DNA of 35,928 nucleotides from an uncultured Lachnospiraceae bacterium (GTDB lineage Bacteria; Bacillota; Clostridia; Lachnospirales; Lachnospiraceae). Numbering within the stretch: the stretch's first letter is position 1; every line of letters begins with the position of its first letter. Shown here piece by piece: positions 1 through 9,026 of the stretch. Below the pieces are notes generated by a model. The model did no database searches and had not been told where the DNA came from. It saw nothing but the letters and a program-made list of their open reading frames with translations. The position numbers and the translations under genes are program-made. The stretch lies in assembly GCA_949879775.1 (NCBI GenBank), contig CATLBW010000017.1, forward strand, positions 1 through 35,928. Direction: 5' to 3'.

Positions 1-69
1 CTTTCTACCTCCGTTTATCATACAAAATTTTTCTCATTATACATCCTTTCACAATCAAAAAAAGCATTT

Positions 70-105
70 TGGCAGGAACGTCAATTTTCTGGCAAGAACA
101 TCAAT
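70..105. promoter_or_regulatory. Imperfect direct repeat, candidate LytTR-regulator operator
   Basis: Two 16-bp copies, TGGCAGGAACGTCAAT (70-85) and TGGCAAGAACATCAAT (90-105), differ at two positions and have a 20-bp period, so they lie on nearly the same helix face. They sit just upstream of the -35 box of the promoter at 119-147, which drives a LytTR response regulator. LytTR-domain proteins are known to bind pairs of imperfect direct repeats about two helical turns apart, usually upstream of the -35 box. Assigning this site to the adjacent regulator is inference. Confidence 0.55.
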
Positions 106-118
106 CGGATTTTTTAAT

Positions 119-147
119 TTGAAATATGGCTCTTTATATGCTATGTT
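119..147 (+). promoter_or_regulatory. Candidate sigma-A promoter of the LytTR two-component operon
   Basis: TTGAAA (119-124) is separated by 17 bp from TATGTT (142-147). The -10 box is imperfect, which suits a promoter that needs an activator bound at the repeats just upstream. An alternative -10, TATATT at 148-153, would give an unfavourable 23-bp spacer. The predicted start lies about 30 bases before the TTG start codon at 186. Confidence 0.45.
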
Positions 148-185
148 TATATTAGATTTTTACATGGAATTGAGGTGTAACCACT

Positions 186-959
186 TTGAAGATAGCTATA
201 GTGGATGATGAACAGAAATGCCTGGACGAAATGGCACAGATTTGCCGTGACTTTGGCGCACGGCACTGCTGCCAGATAGAAATTTTTTCCTTCTTAAACG
301 GGGAGGCTTTCCTTGAGGCATTTGAGGAGGGCGGCTTTTCTGCCGTCTTCATGGACATTTACATGGACGGCATAGATGGCGTTGCCGCCGCATTAAAAAT
401 GCGGGATTTGGATAACAAATGCATTCTCGTATTTTTAACTTCCAGCACGGACTTTATGCCGGATGCTTTTTCCTGCCACGCATTTGAATATATCATCAAG
501 CCTCTCTCGCCGCAGCGCATCTTGAAAGTCCTCACGGACATCCTGGAAGTGCTTCCCTCACCGCTGAAATATATCAAGGTGATAAGCGACAGAAAAACTG
601 TCCAGGTACTTCTTGACGAGGTTGCCTCCGTCGCTACTGATGCACATTACCTTGACATCGGACTTATAGATGGGAAAAAGCTGCGCTGCCGAATGACCAT
701 GGCAGAATTTGTGGATCTTACCGGCAGGGATCCCCGTTTTCTTCCCGTCAACAAAGGAATCACCATAAATGCGGATTACATCCTTGAATTTGAGGACAAC
801 TGCTGCATATTGGAAAATGGCACACAGTTCCCGATCCGTGTTCGGGACCGCCTTCAGATCGAGCAGACGGCAAGGGACTACCATTTCAGAAAAATACGGG
901 AGCGTCAGACTCACTTTACCAGGCATACTATGCCAGCCGGTATCGGGAAGGAGGGCTGA
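186..959 (+). CDS. LytTR-family response regulator (AgrA-like)
   Basis: A cytoplasmic transcription regulator, predicted to be phosphorylated by the kinase encoded immediately downstream and then to bind direct repeats. The N-terminal receiver domain (about residues 1-120) has the acid pair D7/D8, the phosphoacceptor D57 in FMDIYMDG, and K105 in YIIKPLSP. The C-terminal half (about 127-235) is a LytTR domain with the typical FLPVNKG...NADYI and FPIRVR segments. The start codon is TTG, chosen because GAGGTG (172-177) lies 8 bases upstream and because the receiver domain begins directly after it. The kinase starts two bases after this stop, so translation is probably coupled. The family usually serves quorum-sensing or bacteriocin-type peptide signalling. 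No agrB- or agrD-like gene is visible here, so the signal is unknown. Confidence 0.9.
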   Translation: MKIAIVDDEQKCLDEMAQICRDFGARHCCQIEIFSFLNGEAFLEAFEEGGFSAVFMDIYMDGIDGVAAALKMRDLDNKCILVFLTSSTDFMPDAFSCHAFEYIIKPLSPQRILKVLTDILEVLPSPLKYIKVISDRKTVQVLLDEVASVATDAHYLDIGLIDGKKLRCRMTMAEFVDLTGRDPRFLPVNKGITINADYILEFEDNCCILENGTQFPIRVRDRLQIEQTARDYHFRKIRERQTHFTRHTMPAGIGKEG

Positions 960-961
960 AC

Positions 962-2278
962 ATGGATATAGACAGATGGTTTTCGGCGCTGCCGAATTTT
1001 TTGGTGCTGCTGCCTTCAGCGGCATCCTGCTATTATACAATGAAGAACCAGATGAAGTACACACTGCTTAAGACTGCCGCACTATGCGCAGCCGTCCTGC
1101 TTCCATACGCTTTTATTTGCTCTGCCTTAATCGCCCTGCTGGGGATTGACGTAAATATCATCCTCCTGCCGTCCCTGATCCTGTTCTTTTTCCCATACCG
1201 CTACACCGTGACGGCAGGCCTGTCCAAATGCCTTGCCGTCTATGTGGGTGTCTGTGCTGTCCAGACCTTTCCTGCACAGTTCGCCTATGCTTTTGATGCC
1301 TTCCTGCACCCGGCTTCGGGCGCGGCGAACTTCTCCAATGAAGCTGCTTTTTTCCAGCTTATGCTTTCCTGCCTGGTTGCAGCCGCTTTCGCATGGCCTG
1401 CCTGCGGACTTTTTTTTAGAATAGTTGACTGTCTGGACACTCCAAAGATATGGCACTCCACCATCCTATTGTCCTCTGTCTTTTTGATTTTCAATATAGT
1501 GGCTGTCCCCAAGTCCTACAGGACGCTCCATACAGGGCGTATGTTTTTCCTTTTCCTGTTTCTGGAGGGATGCATGCTTGCAATCCTTACAGCAATCTAT
1601 GTGCTTTTTTACCTGGGTACAACCGTTATACTGGAACACGCCAAGCTGAAGGAACATGCCCATCTCCTTGAAATGCAGTCCCGCCAATACCGGGCATTGC
1701 AGGAACATATGCGCCAAACCGCCAGGCTGCGCCACGACTTCCGACATTCCGTACACCTGCTTTCCTCCCTTGCAAAAGAAGGAGACATCGGCAGCGTCCA
1801 GGCACACCTTGCAGAATTCGAGAGTAGTTTTGCAAAGAACACACCCGCATACTACTGCGCCAATGCCGCATTGAATGCACTATTCGGCTATTATCATGAA
1901 ATGGCTGCTTCTTCGGGAATAAACATGGACTGGCACATCGAGCTGCCGCAGCCTCTGTCTGCTACCGAACTTGATATGTCCTCCCTGTTGGGGAACCTGA
2001 TGGAAAACGCCATTGACGGATGCCTTACCATACCGGAGGGCGGGCGCTATTTCAGCCTGACCACGGAGACCCGCCACGGCAACAAACTGTATATCGTTTC
2101 CACCAACAGCTTTGACGGCAAGGTACGGAAAGGAAAGGACGGCTACCATTCTACAAAACACAGTGGGAATGGGATCGGGCTTACTGCCATTGCCGCAGTA
2201 GCGGAAAAATACGGCGGCTCGGCACAGGCTTCCAACAGCAATACTGAATTTTATGTAGATGTCATGCTAAAAATATGA
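962..2278 (+). CDS. GHKL sensor histidine kinase (AgrC-like)
   Basis: A membrane sensor kinase, the predicted partner of the preceding LytTR regulator. Roughly the first 215 residues are a polytopic membrane region with several hydrophobic segments and no extracytoplasmic folded domain, as in AgrC-type receptors. A coiled-coil-like linker follows, then the phosphoacceptor H258 in the LRHDFRHS motif. The HATPase_c domain has an N box (NLMENAIDGC) and a G2 box (GNGIGL, near residue 403). The N box with ENA and the absence of a separate HisKA four-helix signature are typical of the HPK10/GHKL group. The ligand cannot be inferred. The gene ends 56 bases before the lipoprotein gene, which may belong to the same transcript. 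Confidence 0.88.
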   Translation: MDIDRWFSALPNFLVLLPSAASCYYTMKNQMKYTLLKTAALCAAVLLPYAFICSALIALLGIDVNIILLPSLILFFFPYRYTVTAGLSKCLAVYVGVCAVQTFPAQFAYAFDAFLHPASGAANFSNEAAFFQLMLSCLVAAAFAWPACGLFFRIVDCLDTPKIWHSTILLSSVFLIFNIVAVPKSYRTLHTGRMFFLFLFLEGCMLAILTAIYVLFYLGTTVILEHAKLKEHAHLLEMQSRQYRALQEHMRQTARLRHDFRHSVHLLSSLAKEGDIGSVQAHLAEFESSFAKNTPAYYCANAALNALFGYYHEMAASSGINMDWHIELPQPLSATELDMSSLLGNLMENAIDGCLTIPEGGRYFSLTTETRHGNKLYIVSTNSFDGKVRKGKDGYHSTKHSGNGIGLTAIAAVAEKYGGSAQASNSNTEFYVDVMLKI

Positions 2279-2334
2279 GGAAACTTGTGAATCCAATGTC
2301 ATTCATCTAACGAAGAAGAAAGGAAAGAAACTGT

Positions 2335-3402
2335 ATGTCCGTAAAAATGAAAAGAATATTGATAGTTCCCCTGGCTTTTATATTGATAGTTTCAATCACT
2401 ATTTCAGGCTGCGCAAATCAAACAAATGCAACAGACTATTCCGATAACTCAAACTGGTCCTATTTTGAAAAGGATACAACAGACAAGGCAGCCGACGTCT
2501 TTTTTGTATGCCCGACTGTATATTTTGGCTCAGATAGCTCATACAACATGAAGCTTACAGATGAGGATACAAAAGCAGACTTCCTCGGTGCAACTAATAT
2601 GGAAAAAGAAATTTATGACCGTGACAGCCGTTTCTTTGCACCGTATTACCGGCAGGTCGGGTTGAATGTTTACGCAATGGAAACCAATGACCGTGAGCAA
2701 TATCTTGAACTTGCATTTGATGATGTTAAGAATGCTTTTGAGTATTATTATGAAACCTGTAACGACGGCAGACCGATTATCCTCGCAGGATTTTCGCAGG
2801 GTGCAGATATGTGTATCAGGCTTATGAAGGAGTGCTTCAAGGACGAGAACATACAAGATCAGCTAATAGCCTGCTACGCAATCGGTTGGCGTATTACAGA
2901 AGAAGAAACCCGTGAGTATCCTCAGTTGAAATTTGCCGAAGGCGAAAGCGATACAGGAGTGATTATATCCTTCAACAGTGAAGCAGAATCTATTGACAAT
3001 TCGCTTACTGTTCCGAAAGGAACAAAAACCCTTGCAATCAATCCTCTTAACTGGAAGACAGACGGGTCGGTTGCAGACAAAAGCCTTAATCTCGGCGCCT
3101 GCTTTACAGATTATGATGGAAATATTATAAACGAAATCAACAATCTTACAGGTGCATACATTGATGATGTCCGAGGCACATTAAAGGTAACAGATGTAAC
3201 GCCTGAGGAATATCCTGCCGGACTTGATATATTTGAGGATGGTGTTTATCATCTGTATGACTATCAGTTCTTTTATCGCAATTTACAGGAAAATGTCCAG
3301 ACACGAATCAATGCCTATTTGTCAAAAAATATTATGAATATGATTAAGTATCCCCAAACAAATATCCATCATACCACTCTTTCATTGTTAATGACCGGAT
3401 AA
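2335..3402 (+). CDS. DUF3089 family lipoprotein (alpha/beta-hydrolase-like), 3' end rearranged
   Basis: A predicted surface lipoprotein. A hydrophobic leader ends in the lipobox I-S-G-C with the lipidated cysteine at residue 26. The body resembles DUF3089 proteins, with DVFFVCPTVYFG near residue 54 and a serine-hydrolase nucleophile elbow GFSQG with S154. The substrate is unknown. AGGAAAG lies 8 bases upstream of the ATG. The DUF3089-like part ends near ...HLYDYQFFYRNLQENVQ and NAYLS. The last 20 or so codons (about 3344-3402) lie on the antisense of a decayed AAA-ATPase gene, so the native stop appears to have been lost in a deletion and the tail acquired. The enzyme may still fold because the extra part is only a tail. 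It may be co-transcribed with the LytTR system and be one of its targets; that is inference. Confidence 0.75.
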   Translation: MSVKMKRILIVPLAFILIVSITISGCANQTNATDYSDNSNWSYFEKDTTDKAADVFFVCPTVYFGSDSSYNMKLTDEDTKADFLGATNMEKEIYDRDSRFFAPYYRQVGLNVYAMETNDREQYLELAFDDVKNAFEYYYETCNDGRPIILAGFSQGADMCIRLMKECFKDENIQDQLIACYAIGWRITEEETREYPQLKFAEGESDTGVIISFNSEAESIDNSLTVPKGTKTLAINPLNWKTDGSVADKSLNLGACFTDYDGNIINEINNLTGAYIDDVRGTLKVTDVTPEEYPAGLDIFEDGVYHLYDYQFFYRNLQENVQTRINAYLSKNIMNMIKYPQTNIHHTTLSLLMTG

Positions 3403-3717
3403 GGCTGACCATCCTATCATAAAATCCCCTGAAATATACATTTTCCAGCGGCACGTCGTACTCATCAATCAGCATAACCGTCTTCTTACCCGTAATCTTA
3501 TACATGCATTGACAAAATAACTGCAGAGAATTTCTTACTGTTTTTTCCTCTGCTTTTGTTTCCGCAATAGCTATATACTGTTCATAATCTCTGGCGGAAA
3601 GATATTTTTTCCACCTTCTACAATATGTCTGTGCCGTTCAAATTCCACGCTGATTGCATTTTGTACCATGTAAGAAGCCATCTCTGAATACTTTTTATAT
3701 TCTAAGAGATGGCTCCT
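3344..3717 (-). pseudogene. Remnant of AAA-ATPase-like / PD-(D/E)XK family gene
   Basis: Reading the minus strand gives pieces of this well-known family. About 3717-3610 encodes YKKYSEMASYMVQNAI and EFERHRHIVEGG. A frameshift in the homopolymer near 3605-3612 then moves to a second frame with KKYLSARDYEQY, the Walker B region VMLIDEYDVPLEN, and FYDRMVSLIRSL. The next residues jump straight to KEWYDGYLFG, which in intact members lies far downstream, so an internal deletion has occurred. The reading ends at TAA (3344-3346). The Walker A part and the C-terminal nuclease are absent. The 3' end overlaps the DUF3089 gene on the other strand. A second damaged member of the family lies at 21671-22858. 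Confidence 0.8.
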
Positions 3718-3748
3718 AATATCTATTTAATTCTCCATATCAACCGTT

Positions 3749-3880
3749 CTATTTTGTTACTACCATATGTACCGTACTTTTACTAATTCCAAACCTTTTA
3801 GCTGTCTGGCGCACTGTGGCGTTCTCCTCAATTATATAATTAGCAATATTAACTGCCCGCTCTTCTATGTATCCTTTCAA
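3749..3880 (-). pseudogene. spoIIID: Truncated spoIIID (sporulation transcription factor)
   Basis: A 43-codon minus-strand reading frame begins at TTG (3880) after GAGGGA. It reads KGYIEERAVNIANYII, then ATVRQTAKRFGISKSTVH, which matches the start and the helix-turn-helix of SpoIIID, the mother-cell regulator of about 80-90 residues. It stops just after VVTK. A one-base shift restores a few more family-like residues (IERL), but the rest of the C-terminal half is missing. The frame sits directly upstream of the AAA-ATPase relic, so the two look like joined fragments. A working spoIIID is expected elsewhere. Whether this DNA-binding stub is expressed is unknown. Confidence 0.8.
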
Positions 3881-3937
3881 CGAAATTCCCTCATACATTG
3901 CTTTTTTTATAATGTATGAAGAACCCATGATGGTTAT

Positions 3938-3984
3938 GACAATGGCTTTTCACCCCGTCCCCAAAGCATTACCAAGCCATTGTC
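3938..3984. repeat. 11-bp perfect inverted repeat
   Basis: GACAATGGCTT (3938-3948) and AAGCCATTGTC (3974-3984) are perfect complements separated by 25 bases. There is no T tract after either arm, so this is not a typical terminator. It lies upstream of the spoIIID relic and may be a protein-binding site or a scar of an inserted element. No gene was found between 3881 and 4286 on either strand. Confidence 0.5.
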
Positions 3985-4144
3985 CCTAAGATATAGTTTC
4001 CCTTTGCCCCTCTTCGCTCCTTGCACAAAAAATATATATTATGCATCGTTTTATCAGGCTTTTTGTATGCAATATGCCGAAAATACTTGTACATTAAAAA
4101 TATTAACTTGTACATTAAATTAGTATTTAAAAATAAATTGCATC

Positions 4145-4172
4145 TTGCTTTTTTGTTAAAATGTAATATAAT
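4145..4172 (+). promoter_or_regulatory. Candidate sigma-A promoter of the chemotaxis receptor gene
   Basis: TATAAT at 4167-4172 is a perfect -10 box in an AT-rich tract, with TTGCTT at 4145-4150 as a weak -35 box 16 bp upstream. Transcription would start near 4179, giving a leader of roughly 108 bases that contains the hairpin at 4204-4242. I did not see a sigma-D-type motif. Confidence 0.45.
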
Positions 4173-4203
4173 TAAATAAGACATCACCATTTCCAAAAAT
4201 CTC

Positions 4204-4242
4204 CACAGAAAAACCAGCGGCGGACCATCGGGTTTTTCTGTG
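4204..4242 (+). promoter_or_regulatory. Perfect 12-bp hairpin in the chemotaxis receptor leader
   Basis: CACAGAAAAACC (4204-4215) pairs perfectly with GGTTTTTCTGTG (4231-4242) around a 15-base GC-richer loop. It ends about 28 bases before the ribosome binding site AGGGGG of the receptor gene. No run of T follows, so it is not a standard terminator. It may stabilise the mRNA, be a binding site, or be a relic of an older upstream terminator. It does not match the c-di-GMP riboswitch consensus. Confidence 0.5.
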
Positions 4243-4286
4243 TTAGAAATGGCTCATCCATCAATCTCAAAGGGGGCAATTTACAA

Positions 4287-5999
4287 ATGAATTATGAAGA
4301 GAACATTGAAAAACGGCTTACCAAGTCATTTTTCCAAATCGCGGCTATTATGGCAGCAGTGGTGGTTTTTGCACTGATCTCCTTAATTGTCATAACAAAC
4401 AGGTACTCCTATGCCTTGAAAAACTTCGGCTTTGCACAAGGCGATATCGGTACGGCGATGTTTGAATTTGCTGACCTCCGCTCGTCACTGCGCGCGACAA
4501 TCGGTTATGACGATCCAGAAGCGATTGAAACCGTTGTAGCCCAGCATGACCAGCTTAAGGTCGATTTTGAGGAATCCTTTGCTAAGATAGAAGATACTAT
4601 CGTTTCTAAGAGCGGCAGGGCTACTTACGAAGAGATTAAATCCGAACTGGACTCTTACTGGGAACTGGATGCCAAGATTATGGAAATTGGGGCGACCACA
4701 GACAGGGAACTCTGCAAACAGGCGCAGGATATAGCGTTGGCGGAGCTGGCTCCTGTTTACCAAAGCATTTATGATCAGATGGCGGCTCTTTTAGATGTAA
4801 AAGTCAAGGAGGGCAATTCATTATCTGCTATGCTTACTGTGACATTATGGATTCTCATTGTAGTAATTATAGCCGTCATTGCCCTGACAATGGTATTATC
4901 CACAAAATTAGGCAAAAAGTTTTCCAAGAGAATATCCGATCCTCTTGGCAGCTTGGGTGAACGTTTCAAAACTTTTGCCAATGGCGAGTTAACCTCTCCT
5001 TTCCCCTTGATAAAAACTGGTGACGAAATTGAAGCTATTGAAAACGATGCCCGGGAAATGGCTGAGAAATTAGATGAGATTATTTTTGACATTGAAGCCG
5101 TACTACATGAGATGGCAGGTGGTAATTATGCAGTCAAGTCCAGCGCTGAGAACCGCTACACCGGAGACTTCCAAAAATTATACCAGTCGATGCGCTCGTT
5201 GAAACAACAGATGTCTGAGACATTGTTGTCCATCGGGGATGTTTCCACCCAGGTATCTGCTGGTTCCGACTCCTTGGCGCAAGCGTCACAGGCCCTTGCA
5301 GAAGGCGCTACCGACCAGAGCATCTCTGTACAGGAGCTTCATGAGACAATCTCGGATGTTACTTCCAACATGGAGAATGGCGCTAAGAATGCAGATGAGT
5401 CCTACGAGAAAGCACAGCTTTATGCAAGCAAAGCTGACAATACACGTCAAGAAATGAACAGTATGATGACCGCCATGGAACGTATCAACACTGCCACAAC
5501 TGGAATCGGGAATATTATTTCTGAAATCGAGTCCATTGCCTCCCAGACAAACCTATTGTCACTGAATGCCTCCATAGAGGCTGCACGGGCTGGCGAATCG
5601 GGACGTGGGTTTGCAGTTGTCGCTGATGAAATCAGGGAACTGGCCAACCAAAGCGCGCAGGCTGCCGTAGATACCAGGGAGCTGATTGAAAAATCGATTA
5701 ACGAAGTAAATGAAGGAAACCGTGCTGCGGAACATGCCTCAGACGCTATCCAGACTGTAATAGAAGGCATCAAAGAGACTGCTGATTTCTCCAAGAACTT
5801 AAAGATTATGATGGAAGACCAGACAGAGGCAATGCGCCGTGTGGAATCAGGCATCAATGTTATTTCGGAAGTAATACAGAGCAATGCAGCTACAGCCGAA
5901 GAGTCTGCGGCAACAAGTGAAGAATTATCCGCACAAGCATCTGTCCTGGATGAGCTGATTGGACATTTCGTACTTCCTGAAAAAGAGACTTTATCATAG
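4287..5999 (+). CDS. Methyl-accepting chemotaxis protein
   Basis: A membrane chemoreceptor that controls CheA activity in the chemosensory array. Transmembrane segment 1 spans about residues 16-38. An extracytoplasmic, mostly helical sensor domain follows (about 40-180), of four-helix-bundle type by its length and heptad pattern. Transmembrane segment 2 is at about 182-205, and a HAMP domain follows at 206-265. The long cytoplasmic coiled coil carries the conserved hairpin tip near residue 415, with [19 protein letters not shown] and [15 protein letters not shown]. The C-terminus ends in LPEKETLS with no NWETF-type tether for methylation enzymes. AGGGGG lies upstream of the ATG. The gene stands alone between its own promoter and terminator, with no other chemotaxis gene in the window. 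The ligand is unknown. Confidence 0.95.
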   Translation: MNYEENIEKRLTKSFFQIAAIMAAVVVFALISLIVITNRYSYALKNFGFAQGDIGTAMFEFADLRSSLRATIGYDDPEAIETVVAQHDQLKVDFEESFAKIEDTIVSKSGRATYEEIKSELDSYWELDAKIMEIGATTDRELCKQAQDIALAELAPVYQSIYDQMAALLDVKVKEGNSLSAMLTVTLWILIVVIIAVIALTMVLSTKLGKKFSKRISDPLGSLGERFKTFANGELTSPFPLIKTGDEIEAIENDAREMAEKLDEIIFDIEAVLHEMAGGNYAVKSSAENRYTGDFQKLYQSMRSLKQQMSETLLSIGDVSTQVSAGSDSLAQASQALAEGATDQSISVQELHETISDVTSNMENGAKNADESYEKAQLYASKADNTRQEMNSMMTAMERINTATTGIGNIISEIESIASQTNLLSLNASIEAARAGESGRGFAVVADEIRELANQSAQAAVDTRELIEKSINEVNEGNRAAEHASDAIQTVIEGIKETADFSKNLKIMMEDQTEAMRRVESGINVISEVIQSNAATAEESAATSEELSAQASVLDELIGHFVLPEKETLS

Positions 6000-6023
6000 A
6001 GAACTGTAAAAGGGCTATAATAG

Positions 6024-6060
6024 TACTGCCAGCCACATCCTTGTGGCTGGCAGTATTTTG
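6024..6060 (+). terminator. Rho-independent terminator of the chemoreceptor gene
   Basis: TACTGCCAGCCACA (6024-6037) pairs perfectly with TGTGGCTGGCAGTA (6042-6055) around a TCCT loop, followed by TTTTGTTTATTTAT. It lies 24 bases after the receptor stop codon. The opposite strand has no clear T tract, so it is a poor terminator for secA, which converges from the other side. Confidence 0.9.
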
Positions 6061-6099
6061 TTTATTTATCGTAAACGAGCAAGATAATTGTCGTCCAGC

Positions 6100-8664
6100 T
6101 TATTTCCTGCCGCAGCACTGTTTATACTTCTTACCGCTGCCGCATGGGCAAGGATCATTCGGATATACTTTCGCATTCTCCCTTTTCTTAGGCCCTTTAG
6201 GCCCTGAGTCGTCACGGTTCGTCCCTGTAACTTTCGCCACCTGCTCACGCTCCACTTTCTGCTCAATCCGCACATGGAACAAAAGCCTTACCGTATCCTC
6301 CTGGATATTGGCTATCATGCCGTCAAACATATCGTAACCGCTCATTTTATACTCAACCAGCGGATCTCTCTGCCCAAATGCCTGCAAACCGATTCCCTGA
6401 CGCAACTGATCCATGTCGTCAATATGCGCCATCCACTTGCGGTCAATGACTTTCAGCAAAATTACACGCTCCAGTTCCCGCACAGCTTCAGGCTCAGGGA
6501 ACTCTGCTTCCTTCATCTCATAGGCCTTAACTGCCTGCTCTTTGAGGCGATGCTTAAGCTCATTTGCACGGATGCCCTGCACATCTTCAGGCGTCACTTC
6601 CTTCAATGGAATAATCGGTATTAAAAGCTGGTTCAATTCATTCAAATCCCATTCTTCACTATCTTGGTCCGCTGAAATACAAGTATCTACCGTATTCTCC
6701 ACGCGATCCGTAATCATCTTATAGATCACGTCGCGCATACTCTCGCCATCCAGCACGCGTCGGCGCTCTGCATAAATAATCTCCCTTTGCTCATTCATAA
6801 CCTGGTCATATTCTAACAGGTTCTTACGAATTCCAAAGTTATTGCTCTCAATCTTCATCTGCGCCTTCTCAATCGCATTCGTAAGCATCTTATGCTGGAT
6901 CTGCTCATTCTCCGGCACTCCCAAAGCATTAAACATGTTCATCAATTTTTCAGAGCCGAACAGGCGCATCAAATCATCTTCCAAAGAAATAAAGAACTTG
7001 GATTCCCCAGGGTCTCCCTGACGCCCGGAACGTCCACGCAACTGATTATCTATACGCCTGGATTCATGGCGCTCAGTGCCAATAATCTTTAGTCCTCCCG
7101 CTGCTTTAGCATCATCATCCAGCTTGATATCCGTACCACGGCCTGCCATGTTCGTCGCAATGGTTACCGCTCCATGCTGCCCTGCCTCAGCCACGATCTC
7201 CGCTTCTATTTCATGGAATTTCGCATTCAATACTTTATGCTGGATTCCCTCTCGTTTCAGCATGCCGCTCAAAAGCTCAGAAGTCTCAATGGTAATCGTT
7301 CCTACCAATACCGGCTGCCCCTTGGCATGGGCTTCCTTAATCTCCTCAACCACAGCGTGGAATTTCTCTTTCTTCGTCTTATAAACAGCATCCTGCAAAT
7401 CAATCCTCTGCACAGGCTTATTGGTTGGAATCTCAATTACGTCCATGCCGTAAATATCACGGAACTCCTTCTCCTCCGTGAGGGCCGTACCGGTCATGCC
7501 GGACTTTTTCGTATATTTATTAAAGAAATTCTGGAACGTAATCGTTGCCAGCGTCTTGCTCTCCCGCTTAACCTTTACATGTTCCTTAGCCTCAATCGCC
7601 TGGTGCAGGCCATCGGAATAACGGCGCCCCGGCATGATACGCCCGGTAAATTCATCTACAATCACAACTTTCTCGTCCTGCACCACATAGTCCTGGTCGC
7701 GGAACATCAAGTTATGCGCCCTGAGGGCCAGGATTACATTATGCTGGATTTCCAGGTTGTCGGCATCGGCAAGGTTCTCAATGTGGAAAAACTTCTCCAC
7801 TTTCCTGACGCCCTCTTCTGTCAGGCTGACCACCTTATCCTTCTCATTAACGATAAAGTCTCCCGTCTCCTCATGTTCCACGCCCATAATGGCGTCCATC
7901 TTGCTAAACTCAGGCATGTCCTCGCCACGGACTAACTGCCTTGCCAGAATGTCGCTGGCTTCATAAAGGCTTGTCGACTTACCGCTCTGCCCGGAAATAA
8001 TCAACGGGGTGCGCGCTTCGTCAATCAGCACAGAGTCCACCTCATCAATGATGGCATAATGCAAATCACGCTGCACAAGCTGTTCCTTATAAATTACCAT
8101 ATTATCACGCAGATAATCAAAGCCCAGCTCATTATTCGTCACATACGTGATATCACAATTATAGGCAACGCGCCTCTCATCATTGTCCATAGAATTCAAC
8201 ACCACGCCAACCGTCAACCCTAAAAACTCATGGACTTTCCCCATCCACTCTGCATCTCGGTTTGCCAGGTAGTCATTGACCGTGACAATATGCACGCCCT
8301 TGCCCTCTAAAGCGTTTAAATAGGCCGGTAAAGTAGACACCAACGTCTTTCCTTCGCCTGTCTTCATTTCCGCAATACGCCCCTGATGCAAAATTATGCC
8401 GCCGATTAACTGTACCCGGTAATGCTCCATACCGATCGAGCGCCTTGCAGCCTCTCTTACAGTTGCATATGCCTCTGGAAGAATCTGGTCAAGCGTCTCG
8501 CCGTCTTCCAACCGTTTCTTAAACTCCTTCGTCCTATCCCTCAACTGCTCATCTGTCAGCTCCATCATAGCCGGGCGGTATGACTCAATCTTATCCACAA
8601 TGGGATAAACTCTTTTTAACTCCCGATCACTGTGCGTACCAAACATTTTGCTTACAATACTCAT
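6100..8664 (-). CDS. secA: Preprotein translocase ATPase SecA
   Basis: The motor of the general secretion pathway; it pushes unfolded preproteins through SecYEG at the cytoplasmic membrane using ATP. At 854 residues it is full length. The Walker A motif MKTGEGKT lies at about residues 100-107. The DEAD-type box reads DEVDS. The preprotein-binding region contains the MTGTA motif, and the second nucleotide-binding domain carries [12 protein letters not shown] and [10 protein letters not shown]. The C-terminus ends in the SecB/lipid-binding zinc motif [16 protein letters not shown]. The ATG at 8664 has AGGAGC about 8 bases upstream, and the promoter at 8738-8766 lies upstream of that. prfB, which often follows secA in Firmicutes, is not here. 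The gene converges with the chemoreceptor gene. Confidence 0.98.
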   Translation of the reverse strand: MSIVSKMFGTHSDRELKRVYPIVDKIESYRPAMMELTDEQLRDRTKEFKKRLEDGETLDQILPEAYATVREAARRSIGMEHYRVQLIGGIILHQGRIAEMKTGEGKTLVSTLPAYLNALEGKGVHIVTVNDYLANRDAEWMGKVHEFLGLTVGVVLNSMDNDERRVAYNCDITYVTNNELGFDYLRDNMVIYKEQLVQRDLHYAIIDEVDSVLIDEARTPLIISGQSGKSTSLYEASDILARQLVRGEDMPEFSKMDAIMGVEHEETGDFIVNEKDKVVSLTEEGVRKVEKFFHIENLADADNLEIQHNVILALRAHNLMFRDQDYVVQDEKVVIVDEFTGRIMPGRRYSDGLHQAIEAKEHVKVKRESKTLATITFQNFFNKYTKKSGMTGTALTEEKEFRDIYGMDVIEIPTNKPVQRIDLQDAVYKTKKEKFHAVVEEIKEAHAKGQPVLVGTITIETSELLSGMLKREGIQHKVLNAKFHEIEAEIVAEAGQHGAVTIATNMAGRGTDIKLDDDAKAAGGLKIIGTERHESRRIDNQLRGRSGRQGDPGESKFFISLEDDLMRLFGSEKLMNMFNALGVPENEQIQHKMLTNAIEKAQMKIESNNFGIRKNLLEYDQVMNEQREIIYAERRRVLDGESMRDVIYKMITDRVENTVDTCISADQDSEEWDLNELNQLLIPIIPLKEVTPEDVQGIRANELKHRLKEQAVKAYEMKEAEFPEPEAVRELERVILLKVIDRKWMAHIDDMDQLRQGIGLQAFGQRDPLVEYKMSGYDMFDGMIANIQEDTVRLLFHVRIEQKVEREQVAKVTGTNRDDSGPKGPKKRENAKVYPNDPCPCGSGKKYKQCCGRK

Positions 8665-8737
8665 ATTACAATGCTCCTATATTCTACTGGCAGAAACCTG
8701 CCCGTTCTTAATACCGTTTACACGGACAACTTCTTAT

Positions 8738-8766
8738 ATTGTAACACTTTCCCTGTGGCTAAACAA
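8738..8766 (-). promoter_or_regulatory. Candidate sigma-A promoter of secA
   Basis: On the minus strand TTGTTT (8766-8761) is followed after 17 bp by TACAAT (8743-8738). This gives a leader of about 65 bases before the secA ATG. The spacing is ideal and both hexamers are close to consensus. Confidence 0.6.
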
Positions 8767-8997
8767 TACACAATCCTTGAACGATTTATGAATTTTCTAT
8801 AAAGTATTACTATTATGCCGCACTGCATTTTACGTTTATCCAGTGAATTTTATAAAAGCAGGATGCCTCACTAAGAACATAATTTGCATGATCCCCTGCA
8901 AGCTTTTGGCGAGCCTCTTAATTGTCTGAATATTCTTACGCTTATTTATCTTATTTCAATTATAAGTATGTTTAATACACTTTTTACAAAAAACGTG

Positions 8998-9026
8998 TTG
9001 ACTTTTCCATTTTTGTTAGATATAAT
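8998..9026 (+). promoter_or_regulatory. Near-consensus sigma-A promoter with no intact gene behind it
   Basis: TTGACT (8998-9003), a 17-bp spacer and TATAAT (9021-9026) form one of the two best promoter matches in the window. Transcription would begin near 9033 and run into the geneless region. The purine-rich AGGAGG at 9058-9063 looks like a ribosome binding site but is followed only by a few codons and a stop. Confidence 0.7.

Noticed and set aside
558..1064. 168-codon minus-strand frame across the LytTR regulator and kinase
   Set aside because: It is antisense to two well-supported genes and has no family pattern or ribosome binding site.
3969..4196. 75-codon minus-strand frame upstream of the chemoreceptor gene
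   Set aside because: It is AT-rich low-complexity sequence with no ribosome binding site and overlaps the receptor promoter.
4145..4286. Possible c-di-GMP riboswitch before the chemoreceptor gene
   Set aside because: The conserved core of GEMM riboswitches is not present; only a simple hairpin is seen.
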